This document shows positions 34,201 to 44,847 of a stretch of 64,000 nt of DNA, piece after piece. Made by a program: the position numbers and the translations under genes. This stretch comes from Ulota crispa (taxonomy: Eukaryota > Streptophyta > Bryopsida > Orthotrichales > Orthotrichaceae), in NCBI GenBank assembly GCA_963920765.1, contig OY987249.1:12958817-13022816 (forward strand), given 5' to 3'. The first letter of the stretch is position 1. Each line of letters starts with the position of its first letter. The notes below the pieces were generated by a model. The model had not been told where the DNA came from, made no database searches, and was given only the letters and a program-made list of their open reading frames with translations.

Positions 34201-36530
34201 GTCCAAGACATTGCTGGTGACAGACGCGGTCATCTATGTTCCGGAGAACCCTCCTGAAGTGGTCGATAAGGAATCCCTTTTGGAGGCTGCCAAAAATGGG
34301 TTGGCAGTGAGACTCTTAAGTGCTGGCCGAGAAATCCCTGACGACCCCATCGTTGATGACAAAGCCACTAGACAAAGAGGTAACCATATCCTTCTAGACA
34401 CAACCCTTGTTGAGCTCCCTTGGAATTAATTGGCATGAAAAGAAATCCTTGACACCTTCTTTGCATATTGAGCAAAAAAAAGAGGCAGCGAGCTAGCATT
34501 TGTTGTCTTTTACATGAGAGAGTATGTTAGAGCTTTATTTTTGCTTGATTTGCTTTGATTTGGCATGACAATATAACTCTTAGTCGTTATTGTTCTCAAA
34601 AAGTGCTATGCCATTTACAACTCAAGTATGTTACGAACAAAGAGAGAGTTGCTGTTGTAATTGTGGGTGATGTTAAAGAATGGTTGTCTAGGTTCTAGTC
34701 ATTTGAGTTGTTTGTCTTTGCTTTGTATCGAACTTTTGCTTTGTTTTGTTTCAACTGAGCAATTGCTGAGACTAAGGATTAGTTTGTTTTTCAATTGGTT
34801 GCTAAGCCTTGGCTTGCTGAAGTGCTTCAATCACTTTTTTTTCTGCTGTCCAGGTTGGGAACGAATGGTGTTGCAGATCTTGTTTCTCGGTCCCTCAGAC
34901 TTGCTGGAGCCGCAGCAGAGCTTTGCAACCATGTCTAAGAAACTCATCGTCTCTCCCATAGTCAAAACGCTTGTATTCAGCAAAGAACCTGAGCGGGTAT
35001 GGCATTTCTTTCCCTTTCCATGTGGTACCTTTTTCTGCAGTCTAAAACACTTTTTTTCACATGTAAAAGCACAAACTGATTATGTGACTTTCTGGTGCTC
35101 TACCTACACCAGCCAAGTATCGCCAAATGAGCTACTTGGGGTGCAGGTCCGTATTCTAGTTCAAAGTTTAAGTAACCCATTATATTCTTGCACTTGCAAG
35201 GTACCTAATAGACACTTCGATTTTCAAGTGATTCTAACTGGTGCTACTTTGTTGGTGCGGGTAGAATTTTTCATCATTTTAAACCATTGGTAGAGGCACT
35301 GTCTTCAGTTTCCTTGTCCAGAGTCGCTAATTTTTAACTTGTCGAAATGTAAATTCATTGCATGTTAGTTAGTGGGAGTTTGCGACTCGATTGGTGCAGC
35401 TGGGACCTTAGAAATACTGAATCAAAACCGGTTCTGACCAATCAATAATTAAAAATACTGTGTTTGTAATCCTACCCATGGTTATCATATTGGACACTAG
35501 GCCGTCAGTCCAGTCCGACCGACACGCCTGCCCGATCAGCTGCCCGGCGTATATTAAATTACTCAAGAGTATTTACGTAACTTCTAAGATGAATTGAGGC
35601 ACACTTTTGTACTCAAAACCCTACCTTTGTCCAACCCTCTGTGATCAGATTCCACGAGATTAGGCATATTTATAGATCCTAAGCATATCCTTCGTTCACA
35701 AAGTCCTCATTTTGTCCAACCCTGTTTGAGTAAATTCTAAAGTATGCAGCGTTTTCGTAAACTGTAGTAATCACGTTTTTTTGACTTCAAAACCCTAGTT
35801 TGTCCAACGCTCTGTGCTTAAATTCCAGGAGATTAAAGTATGTTCACACTGGTGTTAGGAGAGGTATTAGCAATATGAATGTAGTCTAAATGTGTGTGTC
35901 CAAATGCATCTAATTTTCCTTTACTACTACCACCCTTAACACCAAGTGCGAACATACCATTAGGCATATTCACAGGTTCTAAGCATATTTTTTGTTCACA
36001 AAGTCCTCATTTTGTCGAACCCTATTTGAGTAACTTAATTCTAAGATACTCAAGTGTTTCAATTAACCTCAACCTCGTTATTTTTTGACTTCAAAACCCT
36101 AATTTGTCCACCCCGCCCAATATAAGAAAGAAATCGGATCTCTTTCTCTCTCTCTGTCACTCACCCACGTGGTGTTGTGTTTGGTTGTATATCTGTTTGT
36201 TTGTCTGTATGTTTGCAGGTGAAGGACTGGGTAGACCGCATAGTGAAAGACTGGAAGTTCAAGGCCATTATTCCGTGCCACTTTGCAGCCCCTATTCCCG
36301 CGGAAGGGCGAGACCTGAGAATCGCCTTCCATTTCCTCAACGAGCTGTTGCCAGAGCCCCCGCAGAAGAAAGCCCCGGCGTTTGCCGTGGCCTTCTCCGT
36401 GGCAGCCATGTTCAGCAAAGCCTCGTCCTTCTTCCCGGCCGCTGACATGAAAACCCTTTCCTCCTTAGACGAGTTTCTGGTTTCTGTGGGAGCAGTGCGG
36501 AAAACTGTGTCTGGAAAACCTAGGCGATAA
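31205..36530 (+). CDS. Chloroplast DUF4336 family protein
   Basis: Six exons (31,205-31,540; 32,068-32,217; 33,043-33,298; 34,161-34,379; 34,854-34,996; 36,219-36,530) join in phase to 471 residues. The N-terminus is Ser/Ala/Arg-rich with few acids (MASAALLHEAHVSCTSCG, RFASQRRR), as in chloroplast transit peptides. The conserved region starts near residue 110: KIWTFEQEQALG, RMTVIKLKSGGLWVHAP, FIVLPTFAYEHKIFVGPFSR, KAQVWVAPRQWSWPINLP, VTDAVIYVP, RMVLQILFLGP, KLIVSPIVKTLVFSKEP, AIIPCHFAAPI and LSSLDEFLVSVGAVRKTVSG. DUF4336 proteins are found in plants and cyanobacteria and look distantly metallo-beta-lactamase-like; the biochemical role is unknown to me. The start is the only ATG giving a transit peptide before the domain. 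Introns 1, 2 and 3 each contain a transposable element. Confidence 0.93.
31634..32049. mobile_element. MITE family A (GTAGC/CATAAGCG ends), copy 1, in DUF4336 intron 1
   Basis: GGTATGTACACCCATAAGCG (31,634-31,653) and its exact inverted copy (32,030-32,049) bound 416 bp. The interior includes three or four diverged copies of a CACCCACAACCATCAC-type unit. It is homologous to 39,993-40,474 and 62,302-62,685. It fills most of the 527-bp intron, and its right end is 18 nt from the splice acceptor. No target duplication was clear. Confidence 0.8.
32279..32840 (+). mobile_element. Stowaway MITE, copy 1, in DUF4336 intron 2
   Basis: The ends CTCCCTCTGTCCCTC and GAGGGACAGAGGGAG are flanked by TA on both sides (32,277-32,278 and 32,841-32,842), the hallmark of Stowaway (Tc1/mariner). 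Length is 562 bp. The interior carries a direct duplication of about 140 bp (TTTTAGTCTTTGTGCTAGTG and following) that is single in the copy at 48,563. Confidence 0.92.
33612..33926. mobile_element. Mutator-like fold-back MITE in DUF4336 intron 3
   Basis: A 315-bp near-perfect palindrome begins GGGAAAATTTCATGGATAC and ends with its inverse. It is flanked by a perfect 9-bp duplication TTGATATTA (33,603-33,611 and 33,927-33,935), the size used by Mutator-like elements. The arms are about 150 bp, so a transcript would form a long hairpin. Confidence 0.92.
35560..36117. repeat. Diverged ~300-bp tandem duplication in DUF4336 intron 5
   Basis: GTTCACAAAGTCCTCATTTT occurs near 35,695 and 35,993, and TTTGACTTCAAAACCCTA near 35,779 and 36,086, giving a spacing of about 300 bp. 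A third partial copy (CAAAACCCTACCTTTGTCC) is at about 35,614. The duplication lies just upstream of the last splice acceptor. Confidence 0.7.
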
Positions 36531-36850
36531 GAGAGAAAAGCCTTTTAGGGCTCCAAAGAGCCACATGCCTTTGCCATTGGAGCAAAACAGAGGGGAACTC
36601 ACGTGATTAGAGATGATGTAAACCACATAAATAATTCTGGCCTTCTCCACGATTCGCTCCTATCTTTTTTTATTTAATCACCGGCTTTTGCTGTTTCTTT
36701 GTTTGCTTACCTGTCTGCAGTGGTGGTGGTGCGGAAATAGTTTTGCTACTGGTAGCCGAATGTAAAGTATGGATGAATTTATGAGAAAGTGTGGTCTTTC
36801 TATTACATCCCTCTAGGTGTACACCAAATAATACATTTAGGTTGCCTTAA

Positions 36851-37073
36851 CCCCTGAAGTCATGAAAGCCCTTTGCGACTGTATGTATGGCCGTATGTAT
36901 AGATGTATTTGAGCTGTTCTGAAGGTTTTCCAAAAAAATTTATGCACCCACCATCATACAACTCTATAACATGTATGATTGTAACACTTAATTTCTAGTT
37001 GATTCAAACTTTTGAATATGGATTGCGACCATATTTGGTACTGTAGCTCTAGAGCTCAAGGGCCCTTTGGGGG
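36851..37073 (+). mobile_element. TTAA-flanked MITE, piggyBac-like, type B copy 1
   Basis: TTAA at 36,847-36,850 and 37,074-37,077 bound 223 bp starting CCCCTGAAG and ending CCCTTTGGGGG. The interior matches 38,222-38,438 closely (GCACCCACCATCATACAAC, CACTTAATTTCTAG, GTAGCTCTAGAGC). The ends are asymmetric after the first nine bases. Confidence 0.72.
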
Positions 37074-37077
37074 TTAA

Positions 37078-37788
37078 CAATTGGGTTGCCTTACCTTGGC
37101 AAAGTTGCCTTGTGGTTCACCCCTATTCATTTAGAGGGGCATGCAACTCTCTTTATGCTACAATAATTCCTAGTTTTGTTTAAAGTTACAGCTTCCATAC
37201 TTTGTGACTTTGGTGCTTGTTGTTGCACCCAACCTTTGCTTGCTTCCTCCATTATTCATCACAATAATTATTGACAAAAATAATTATAGTTTCAATAAAT
37301 ATTTAAATAATGTGAAATGTTGAGAATTAGCGTGGGGCAAGTGATTGAATTGACTGAAAAATGGTGATTTGTGTGAGGCCTCTGTTTTCTTTTTATGGAT
37401 TTTTTATATTACTTTATTTGTTTTTTCTGTTTCAAGTCACATAGATGAGGACAAGGAATAGAATATAGTAGGGTGGGTGGGGAGGGGGGAATTCAAACCT
37501 CAGAGAAATCAAGAATTCCTTTTGGCATCTTCATAAGATTACACAACGGAATTTGTTTGTTTTTCTTACGAAGAAAGTTGGAAATGTTTGTGCACTTAGC
37601 TAGATGCAAAAAAATATTGCAAGTTTGGGCTCTCTTGCGAGAGAAATTGAAGAATAAAACATAAAAAACTAGCTTGGAAGCTATATGAAATTACGATTTT
37701 TTTTCTCTTGTGAAAGGGGCTAAAAACATATATATTTGAAAAATCTATTAAGCTTTGAGACTCTCAATTGGTGTTTAAATCATCTCTC
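37078..37788. other. Intergenic DNA between TTAA elements
   Basis: No gene recognised; AT-rich with a G-rich patch near 37,470-37,490. Confidence 0.4.
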
Positions 37789-37792
37789 TTAA

Positions 37793-38150
37793 CCCTTAAA
37801 GGACTGACCTTGAACCTGTGTCTTAGAGCAGGAGAGTGTGCACTGTTCATGGGCAGTGAACAGCCTGTGGCATGTCTCCAAGAGAGATAATATTCTCCTC
37901 AAAAGAAGGAAAAGTCAATAGTGTATCTTGCCCTCACAAAAAGGGCAGCAAGGACCTTGTACATCTTTTTACAAATTGGTGTTTTAAAAAATATGGAGGC
38001 ATTGAAAGAGGCTATTTTTGGCATTTAATGATGTGGCACATCTCTCTGCCTACTTTCAAGAAAAAAAAATTGAAAAAAAATATTTTTCCACCCTCGGGGT
38101 GTGTTTTCGGCATGGAAAGGACAATTTTTGTCCTCTTGGACAGTTAAGGG
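37793..38150 (+). mobile_element. TTAA-flanked MITE, piggyBac-like, copy 2 of the 358-bp type
   Basis: TTAA at 37,789-37,792 and 38,151-38,154 bound 358 bp with ends CCCTTAAAGGACTG and CAGTTAAGGG. It is homologous in inverted orientation to 27,739-28,095. The right TTAA is immediately followed by CCCCTCAAGG, possibly the edge of another element. Confidence 0.75.
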
Positions 38151-38221
38151 TTAACCCCTCAAGGAATTGATCCATTTTGAAATGGTCAAACTTCATGCAT
38201 AAGCTCAATTTTGCCTTTTAA

Positions 38222-38438
38222 CTCCTCAACAGCTTGAAAGCCCTTTGTGACCATATGTACGGTGTACATACATCTTTGAGCTATTTTGATGCTTTTCAAA
38301 AAATTTAATGCACCCACCATCATACAACCCTTCAATATGTATGGTTGTACACTTAATTTCTAGCTGATTCAAACTTCTAAATATTGGTTGCAATTGTATT
38401 TGGTACCGTAGCTCTAGAGCCCAAGGGCCCTTCAAGGG
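38222..38438 (+). mobile_element. TTAA-flanked MITE, piggyBac-like, type B copy 2
   Basis: TTAA at 38,218-38,221 and 38,439-38,442 bound 217 bp homologous along their length to 36,851-37,073. The left end is diverged (CTCCTCAAC); the right end reads GGGCCCTTCAAGGG. Confidence 0.7.
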
Positions 38439-38442
38439 TTAA

Positions 38443-39046
38443 AGTGTGTTCAAACAACAATTTTATATTTTTATTGCTTGAAACTATGAATGATATTCCA
38501 CTGCACAAAATTTCAATTTGTTTCATGAAAAATTGTTATTATTATCATTAAATAAGTTAAAATAGCAAAAAAAATTCAAATTACTTGAATTTTTGTCAAG
38601 AGGTACAAACATCATTAAAATTTTGTTTGAAAAAGTTTCAACTGGTTATTTTATGTTTTACACTCAAAACAGCCACAACAAAGACTTTAAAGTCAATTTT
38701 GACTATTAAACCAAGTTTATCCTCACATTTAATTAATTTATGGAATTTTGATATTTTTGGTTGGAGGACACATTCATTTTCTTTTTAAGCAATTTTTTCA
38801 ATAAACTTAATGGAAATTTAGAATTATTGTGACTTTTTAAAGCTAAATGTGGAAATAAAGTCATATCAATTTGAACAAGTATTAAAAAAATCTGTAATTT
38901 CTACCATAAACGAATGCTAGAATGAGAAACATAGTTTTGCAAGTTAAATTTAAAATGCATTTAAAGAGTAGAAATTATGAATTAAAAACACACCATGTTG
39001 TGTTTTTTGGATTCTAACACTTGGAGCTTTCAATGGCAATAATTCT
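38443..39046. other. AT-rich intergenic DNA
   Basis: No gene or bounded element recognised. Confidence 0.4.
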
Positions 39047-39048
39047 TA

Positions 39049-39769
39049 CTCCCTCTGTCCCAATATAAAACTCCAAACTAGGCATAGTTCTTGTCCCTTT
39101 AACACAGGTAAAAAAATAGGTCCACAATGACTAAGTGACAATGACTAAACCATGACTGTACAGTCATTTTACAGTCATTTTGTAGTTGTTGTTTAGTCAT
39201 TGTCACTTAGTCATTGTGGACCCATTTTTTTACCTGTGTAAAAAGTTCCCTTTTGCTAATTTCAATTGTTGAGAAAGTGTTTGTCATTTCCAATGATCTG
39301 ATGGGAGCAAGTTAAGCAATTAAAGAGCATTCCTTTCCTAACAAACTTGGTCTTGCCCATATGAGGTACCATTGTTGCTACTATTCTTTAAATCATCAAT
39401 AATGAGGACCTAGCAACATGTACAAATATGGTACTTTTTGCATGGAATTTGGTTGCCCAAACGGCAACATCAAAGCTCAAGATTTTGCACACATTTGGTA
39501 GATGGTATATTGATTCTAGAATGCATGAGTCATTAGTACAAAGACTAAAATAATGAGGAGCCGGCAGCATTCACAAACTATGCACAAATATGGTACTTTT
39601 TGCATGGAATTTGGGTGTCTAAATGGCAACATAAAAACTTGACATTTTGCAAATATTTGGTAAGTAGTATGTTGGTTCTAGAATGCATTTGTCACTAGCA
39701 AAATTACTAAAAATATAGTTAATCCCTCATGGAGAAGTTTTTTGGAGCTTTATAATGGGACAGAGGGAG
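39049..39769 (-). mobile_element. Stowaway MITE, copy 2, carrying a nested MITE
   Basis: The ends CTCCCTCTGTCCC and GGGACAGAGGGAG are flanked by TA (39,047-39,048 and 39,770-39,771). It is in reverse orientation to copy 1. Removing the nested insertion (39,103-39,238 plus TAA) leaves about 582 bp, close to the 562 and 566 bp of the other long copies. Confidence 0.9.
39103..39238. mobile_element. 136-bp palindromic MITE with TAA duplication, nested in a Stowaway
   Basis: CACAGGTAAAAAAATAGGTC and its inverse at the right form arms of about 60 bp around GACTGTACAGTC-like sequence. TAA flanks both sides (39,100-39,102 and 39,239-39,241). Comparison with the other Stowaway copies shows an uninterrupted CTTTAAAAAGTTCCC-like site, so the insertion and its 3-bp TAA duplication are directly visible. 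This suggests Tourist/Harbinger, though the CACAGG end is not typical. Confidence 0.85.
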
Positions 39770-39992
39770 TATCATTTTTGACATTTTTCAAAAAAATTAA
39801 ATGGAATAGAAAGGAAACTTGTCAAGCTTCATTTACTTAGTTTGAACCACATACCAAAATTGATATTTTGAAAGTTACAATCAAGGTTGACCAAGGCACA
39901 TCCACTTTTTGGATGCAGAGACCTTTAAGGGTTAAGGGCTCAAATTAATAGATTTTTGAAAACCATGCCTAGTGCCCTATTTTCAATTTTCC

Positions 39993-40474
39993 TAAGGTAG
40001 CCGCAACCATAGGCGAGGGTGTCTCCATAAGCGTGATCTAACCATGTCAGAATTAACAAATACTAAAAAACTAGTTATGGGTAACGAAGTGATGGTTGTG
40101 GGTGACTAAGTGATGGTTGTGAGTGACTAAGTGATGGCTGTGGGTGACTAAGTGATGGTTGTGGGTGACTAAGTGATGGTTGTGGGTGATTAAGTGATGG
40201 TTGTGGGTGATTAACATAACGGTTTTGAGTATGCCATCTCACTATTTTAGAACCAATAAGTTTTGTTTTTAGCATCTCTTACACGTGGCTTTACATTTTC
40301 AATACCTTTGGACTTTGAAAAATCTTTGTGAACAAATGCTTGCAATTGGATCCTGAAATTGATGTCAATATTTTTAATTTCCTCTTACTAACTTACAGTA
40401 TTTTTTTCAAAGTCAGTCAATTGTTCTACCTACTCCAAAATCCTTATTTCCACGCTTATGAGTGCGGCTACCTT
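39993..40474. mobile_element. MITE family A, copy 2, with internal minisatellite, upstream of the SETD9-like gene
   Basis: The ends TAAGGTAGCCGC and GCGGCTACCTTA bound 482 bp homologous to 31,634-32,049 and 62,302-62,685. It contains six or seven tandem copies of a 21-bp unit (GTGATGGTTGTGGGTGACTA + A) at 40,090-40,216, where the other copies have fewer, diverged units. It ends 193 bp before the SETD9-like start codon, inside the probable promoter. Confidence 0.85.
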
Positions 40475-40520
40475 ACCGGAGCATTCTGCGACTTGCATTG
40501 CTTGTAATGAGGCCATGGCG

Positions 40521-40575
40521 TTTAGGGTTTAGGGCCATGGCCATTAGGGTTTAGGTCTATGGCAATGAGGGTTTG
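40521..40575 (+). promoter_or_regulatory. Telo-box cluster in the SETD9-like promoter/5'-UTR
   Basis: TTTAGGGTTTAGGG (40,521-40,534), ATTAGGGTTTAGG (40,543-40,555) and GAGGGTTT (about 40,568) lie about 100-150 bp upstream of the ATG. Telo-boxes (AAACCCTAA) near the start are common in plant housekeeping promoters and bind Telobox/TRB Myb proteins. It is too short for an interstitial telomere array. Confidence 0.55.
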
Positions 40576-40666
40576 AGGCAGGGTAGGAATCCGCTCAACC
40601 CGAAGCTATCCTTGCAGAATCGAGCCTCTGGCGATGTCGCACCTGGGACAGTAGCGCTCTTCCGTC

Positions 40667-43600
40667 ATGGCAGCCGCTCTTCGGAAGGTATATGCCTCTG
40701 ATGCTTTCATTAATGCCCGTTCTGCGACTTGAGTTCGGCGCTTTTAACTAAAGAAGAGCTCGTGTTCATGGAATAATGGTTTTGCAAATCTGTTATCAGA
40801 CACGGCGATTGCATTGTTATCTTGTTCTCATGTTTGCTGATCATCTTACGCTGATGTGCTCTGGGCCTAGTCAATCCAATGCGACTTATGATCATGCGAA
40901 GCAATTAGTTTATTGTCGCATTACATGATGCTCCAAATCTTTTCGTCGGATTTAATAGACAATCTGTTCTATTGTTGAGCTGCAATCACTTTGCAGCATT
41001 TCTGTTCATCGGGGTGGTGTTGATATCAATCTCAATCCGACATTTGTGATTTTGGTCTGTGCCTTCTTGGAGTTGTCGTTCACTTTTTTGAAACCATTGG
41101 CTGGTCAGAGCTAAGAACTAGAAATTCCTTGGTGGAAGTCGTTGAGACGTGCGTGCAAAAATTACAACGCTGGGAGTGGAAGCGATGTAACATGCATGTT
41201 GTGCAATTTTGCAGCTCTGGGATTCTTGGTCACGGACCGGATCCTTATTCGCTACCGTGGATAAGCGACGCCTTCAACATGAGGTTGACACTCACAAGCT
41301 TTTTCTTCTTACAAGGTACTCCCTTTGTCCCTCTAAAAACGTCCAAATCAGACACATTTCTTGTACAGTCGGGTACTGAAGATTTACGAATTGCTAATAT
41401 AAGCCAGTCAGCTTTTTTGTTTGAACATGGTGTACAATTGATCCATTTTGGTAGGAAAATTTATCATTGCATCCTTATGCAATATAAAGCAAGTGTACCA
41501 AATTTCAGTTCTTGAAAATTAAAACTCCATTTGTGGTGAATTGTTTTGTAAGAAATTCATGGTTTTACATGATGGTTTGTTGAAAATATTGGTGATGAAT
41601 TTTTGAGATTTGATTCCATGGATATGTAGGAAACATCCATATGCAGATCTTCCATGCTAAAAAACACCCCCTTAAGTAACAAAAATTTTACCGGCAAAAG
41701 ATTCAATGAAACTTGTGACAAGCCCAAATTTTGTAAAATACATATTTTTCTATGAAAATCAAACTTTTTTGTTTGACTCAAACATTGTAACTAAGTTTGT
41801 ATCTCTAAACATCATGTTTTGTTTACTTGATGAAAAGCTACTTAAATAACAAAAATATGTATTTTACAAAATTTGGGCTTATCACAAGTTTCATTGAATC
41901 TTTTGCCGGTAAAATTTTTGTTACTTAAGGGGGTATTTTTTAGCATGGAAGATCTGCATATTGATGTTTCCTACATATCCATGGAATCAAATCTCAAAAA
42001 TTCATCACCAATATTTTCAACAAACCATCATGTAAAACCATGAATTTCTTACAAAACAATTCACCACAAATGGAGTTTTAATTTTCAAGAACTGAAATTT
42101 GGTACACTTGCTTTATATTGCATAAGGATGCAATGATAAATTTTCCTACCAAAATGGATCAACTGTACACCATGTTCAAACAAAAAAGCTGACTGGCTTA
42201 TATTAGCAATTCGTAAGTCTTCAGTGCCCAACTGTACCACTAAAAAGCTCCCTTTTGCTGTTTTCAAACATTGAGAAAGTGTTTATCATGTTCAATGATC
42301 TCATGGGAGAGAGCATTCCTCTCCCAACAAGCTTGGCCTTGCCCATATGAGGTACCATTGTTGCTACTAATCTTTAAATCATCAATAATGAGGACCTAGC
42401 AACATGTACAAATATGGTAATTTTTGCATGGAATTTGGTTGCCTAAACGTTAACATCAAAGCTAGAGATTTTGCACACATTTGGTAGATGATATATTGAT
42501 TCTAGAACGCATGTGTCATTAGTACAAAGACTAAAATAATGAGGAGCCGGCAGCATTCACAAACTATGCACAAATATGGTACTTTTTGCATGGAATTTGG
42601 GTGTCTAAACGGCAACATAAAAATTGGAAATTTTGCACACATTTGGTAGATGGTATATTGATTCTAGAATGCATGTGTCACTAGCACAAAGACTGAAAAC
42701 ACTGTTAATCCTTTGCAAGGAAACATTTTGGACGTTTTTAGAGGGGCAGAGGGAGTAATAGTTTGTGATCTCACGCAGTAGCATAATTGGGTTCTGTTTT
42801 CCACAACACGATCGATCGATTGAGTTGATCACTTTAAAACCATGAATGCTCGGTCTTTTTAGGGTTAGGCTGTGTGACCTTCTGCAGGTATCATATATAC
42901 GTCTTGTTTCTCTGAGTTTTTGGCTGCTGTTGACATTTGTACGTTTTATCTGCCCTTGAGCTAGTCTGAATGGTTTAATCATGGCTTTGGGGCTTCTGCT
43001 GTTGAGTTTTCAAATGTAGATGCTTGGTTCCTGCTGTGCTAAGTAGATAAGGAATCCTGTATTGAAGAAACGTGCAGGTATGTGTGTTCATTTGATTGAT
43101 CTCGTTGTTCGCAGCTTCCAGCATGAGTGCGCCTCTGGGAACAGGGAGGCCGCCGAGGAACTTGCAAAATTTGCTGAGTCCACACCTTTTGAAGAACAGC
43201 AGCGTCAAGTCCAAGACTTGGTTCATGGTCAGGTCAAGCAGATGGCAAACACATTGGATAGCATTCTTCTAAAAGCTCCTGTTATGGAGAAACAAAGTCC
43301 ACCTCCAGAAAAGAAGCGACCTAGTGGTTTACTCTTTGCTCTTGGGAGACAACCAGAACCTGAAACTCCTTCTCGGTGAGTAAATAGTATCATCGGCTAT
43401 ATCTTACAACAACTTTCTCTTCCAAATCTATATTGATGAAATTTTCATGATTTACACTGTAACTCTGAGGACTTTCTTTTGTCCAATATTTTTGTTTACG
43501 TTTTGGCCAAAATCCATGGAGATTTTTGTTAGGGTTGTATTCTCCAACATGGAAGCAACTCAACAAACACAACGTCACAGACGAACAAGAGCCCCTCCGT

Positions 43601-44847
43601 CTGTCTAATAAAGTCAAATTTATCTAATAAAGTCAATTTTAATTTTAAGGTTGACTTTTAAATAAAGCACTCTCTATTTCTAATCTTGACATATTAACAT
43701 TTCATTGTATTGAAGTATCTCAATTTAATAAACACTTCTCAGATTCTAAATTCTGAGTCATATTTAAAGTAGATTTTCAAATTATCTCAGCTGTTAAGTA
43801 TGGCCTAATTAGATAAAAATGTCACACATACTTCACATTTGTCATTTATCATACGCAACATCAGACGTCAAAAGAACAACACAACTACCATACCCTAAAA
43901 CCTGTGGTTGTTGTTTGCACAAGAGGAGGTCAGGGAGCAAAGGCAGGGGGAATTGTAACGTGTCCATGTTGTGCAGCGCAGATGTGGTTGAGACAAAGCA
44001 ACTCAACAGGAGCCAAGTGGCAACAGCATTCGGAGAACGCACGGGGTTCACATTGCATTTGAAACCATCAGGCATAGCTCACGAAGAAGCTGGCACGGGT
44101 CTGTTCATCAAAGGAAGAGCTGGACCAGGGTCGGTGGTATCCATGTATCCAGGAGTCATTTACTCTCCTTCTCAGTACCGCTACATGCCTGGCTATCCCA
44201 AAGTTGACGTGAACAACGGTTTTTTGATTTCACGCTACGATGGGCTCGTTGTTGATGGCAAACCGTGGGGCAAGGGTGATGATAAGCGACAATGGTGGGA
44301 CGGTCGAAGCAGTTCCGCTGTCCAGGAGGAGCCAAACTTTGAACCACGGCCTCCCCCGAGTTTTTGGCAATTCGTGGGCGGTGGGAAGGTGATACAAGGT
44401 GTTTTAGAAGGCGCAGAGCTTGAACGGAGGAGTCCTATTGCGTTGGGCCACTTTGCAAATCATCCACCAGAAGGAGTTCAACCAAATGTCATGATCTGTC
44501 CCTACACATTCTCCATTGCAAGTGAACAGTCCATGAGGCCGTACATTCCGAATGTTATGTTTGGAAATGATGAGGAGCTGGACATGCAGAGACGAGGCCC
44601 GCTCTGGATCAACGAGGGCAGGAAACAGAGGCCTGATGATGAGGAGGATGCTAGAAGACTGTCTACTGTGGAAATGGCGGAGAAGCCTGCTGATGGAGTC
44701 AGCGATGTGTGTACACTGGTGCTGGTTGCCACCCGGGAGGTCTGTGATGAGGAATTGTTCTTGAATTATAGACTGAGTAGTTATATTCAACAGCCTTCAT
44801 GGTACCATCCAGTGAATGTCGAGGAAGAGAAACGTCGATGGGATTGA
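40667..44847 (+). CDS. SETD9-like SET-domain protein
   Basis: Four exons (40,667-40,687; 41,215-41,315; 43,115-43,375; 43,977-44,847) join in phase to 417 residues. The N-terminus MAAALRKLWDSWSRTGS resembles the start of animal SETD9. A helical region follows (SFQHECASGNREAAEELAKF). The last exon holds the SET domain: AGTGLFIKGRAGPGSVVSMY from about residue 166, YDGLVVDGKPWG, an LGHFANHPPEGVQPNVM cofactor segment in place of the usual NHS motif, and DEELFLNYRL with the conserved C-terminal Tyr. SETD9-like proteins are predicted lysine methyltransferases of unknown substrate, and catalysis is unproven here. Exon 1 is only 21 nt and is supported by family similarity rather than length. The donor of exon 2 abuts a Stowaway insertion. 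Confidence 0.87.
41319..42755 (-). mobile_element. Stowaway MITE, copy 3, carrying a nested Tc1-like palindrome
   Basis: The ends CTCCCTTTGTCCCTC and GAGGGGCAGAGGGAG are flanked by TA (41,317-41,318 and 42,756-42,757). Without the nested element (869 bp plus TA) it is 566 bp, matching copy 1. It fills most of SETD9-like intron 2, and its TA duplication overlaps the splice donor of exon 2. Confidence 0.92.
41366..42234. mobile_element. 869-bp Tc1/mariner-like palindromic element nested in the Stowaway
   Basis: It starts CAGTCGGGTACTGAAGA and ends with the inverse TCTTCAGTGCCCAACTG, flanked by TA. The arms are about 388 bp and very similar, with a loop of about 100 bp (about 41,754-41,855). 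The uninterrupted Stowaway copies show a single TA at this point. No transposase is inside. CAGT ends with TA duplication fit Tc1/mariner. Confidence 0.9.

Noticed and set aside
40075..40275. Open frame with NHPQPSL-type peptide repeats
   Set aside because: It is the translation of the 21-bp minisatellite inside a MITE.
43079..43114. Alternative acceptor for SETD9-like exon 3 at 43,079
   Set aside because: Including this stretch brings an in-frame TGA; the acceptor at 43,114 keeps the frame.
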